Of a stretch of DNA of 7,462 bases, positions 7,167 to 7,462 are shown piece after piece. The DNA is taken from positions 1 through 7,462 of the forward strand of contig CAMQPJ010000058.1 in the NCBI GenBank assembly GCA_947003675.1, given 5' to 3'. Source of the DNA: an uncultured Collinsella sp. (GTDB taxonomy: Bacteria > Actinomycetota > Coriobacteriia > Coriobacteriales > Coriobacteriaceae). Under the pieces are notes generated by a model. That model ran no database searches, was not told the origin of the DNA, and was given only the letters and a program-made list of their open reading frames with translations. Each line of letters starts with the position of its first letter. Position 1 is the first letter of the stretch. A program made the translations under genes and the position numbers.

Positions 7167-7201
7167 AGGGCGGCTCACGGCACCTTACCGTGAATCGCCC
7201 T
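7167..7201 (-). terminator. Strong hairpin downstream of the ATPase gene, probable terminator
   Basis: Bases 7167-7180 pair with 7188-7201 around a 7-nt loop, giving a 14-bp stem with one mismatch and one G-T type position. It begins about 41 nt after the stop codon of the upstream partial gene (TAA at 7245-7243). On the minus strand it is followed by a T-rich but broken tail (CTGTTCGATTTGCTTCTG). This would separate that gene from the pel promoter. The tail is weaker than a textbook U-run, so termination could be partial or the hairpin could have another role. Confidence 0.5.
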
Positions 7202-7242
7202 CAATCGTTGTACGGTTAATCTCGAGGTTTTAATCTGGAGCT

Positions 7243-7462
7243 TTAATACCTCGATAGAATCTCATCTCTATTATCTTTGAGATACTCGTCCAAATCCGGC
7301 ACAGTAAATTGAACATAGCCCCTCTGAGGCGCCTGGATTACTTCTCGTGAAAGCAGCTTGGCCCTAACAGAACTCAGCTCACTCGTCTTTTTACCAAGGC
7401 GTTTGGCTAAATCCGATGTCTTGGATTGCCTACTATCCTCGCACATGGCATACAGGTAGTTG
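7243..7462 (-). CDS. C-terminal end of a probable AAA-family ATP-binding protein (winged-helix tail), partial
   Basis: The frame is open to the right edge, so this is the last 72 codons of a longer gene, not a small complete protein; the in-frame ATG at 7446 is internal (codons for NYLYA precede it). The residues read as a winged-helix domain: NYLYAMCED, then KTSDLAKRLGKKTSELSSVR as the helix-turn-helix, then LLSREVIQAPQRGYVQFTVP as the wing, and a short DEYL tail. This pattern is familiar from the C-terminal wHTH of bacterial single-gene AAA ATPases of the AAA_16/archaeal-ATPase type, which are common accessory genes. The ATPase core (Walker motifs) lies outside the window, so the call rests on the tail alone. 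GC content is about 47% by hand count over 7261-7440, against about 64% in pel samples, so it likely has a different history. Confidence 0.6.
   Translation of the reverse strand, partial: NYLYAMCEDSRQSKTSDLAKRLGKKTSELSSVRAKLLSREVIQAPQRGYVQFTVPDLDEYLKDNRDEILSRY

Larger units (their letters stand above)
7029..7242. other. Intergenic regulatory region between the ATPase gene and the pel operon
   Basis: No convincing coding frame is seen in these 214 bases. It carries the hairpin, the palindromes, the candidate pel promoter and the pelD ribosome binding site described separately. It is visibly richer in A and T than the pel genes. No tRNA, CRISPR repeat or insertion-sequence end was recognised. 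Confidence 0.7.

Noticed and set aside
7243..7446. A complete 67-residue winged-helix protein
   Set aside because: The frame continues upstream of the ATG to the window edge with residues that extend the first helix (NYLYA), and no ribosome binding site precedes the ATG, so it is the tail of a longer gene.

Overview
The window reads almost entirely on the minus strand. It holds a five-gene, translationally coupled operon for a Pel-type exopolysaccharide (a partially de-N-acetylated, GalNAc-rich polymer in the families studied). In transcription order, from high to low coordinates, the genes are pelD (7028-4860), pelE (4863-3958), a membrane-anchored PelA-type deacetylase (3961-2081), pelF (2084-657) and pelG (653 to beyond the left edge). 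The first three junctions are TTGA or ATGA overlaps and the fourth has a 3-nt gap. Nearly every start follows a strong purine-rich Shine-Dalgarno sequence, so the proteins should be made in fixed proportion as one envelope complex.

Organism: the operon is GC-rich (about 64% in three 60-nt samples counted by hand) and uses AAGGAGG-type ribosome binding sites. The order pelD-E-A(deacetylase)-F-G, with no glycoside-hydrolase domain on PelA and no pelB or pelC outer-membrane export genes between them, is the layout known from monoderm (Gram-positive) bacteria. Together with the character of the proteins this suggests a high-GC gut actinobacterium of the class Coriobacteriia (Collinsella-like). 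The taxonomic call is inference.

How the parts work together: PelF is the cytosolic glycosyltransferase, PelG the multi-pass membrane partner, and PelD and PelE the inner-membrane scaffold. PelD here carries an N-terminal degenerate nucleotide-sugar epimerase/SDR-like domain. This is followed by four membrane segments, a GAF domain and a degenerate GGDEF domain. That last domain has lost its catalytic GGDEF motif but keeps an RxxD inhibitory-site motif (RESD) at the canonical distance, so polymer synthesis is predicted to be switched on by c-di-GMP. The PelA-type protein is anchored outside the cell and would remove acetyl groups from the polymer.

Upstream of pelD, 7029-7242 is a non-coding regulatory stretch with a consensus -35 hexamer, a short inverted repeat in the promoter spacer, overlapping palindromes, and a strong hairpin that probably ends transcription of the next gene. 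That gene, entering from the right edge (7243-7462), is the C-terminal winged-helix end of a probable AAA-family ATP-binding protein. It is much poorer in GC (about 47% by hand count) and probably unrelated to the pel operon.
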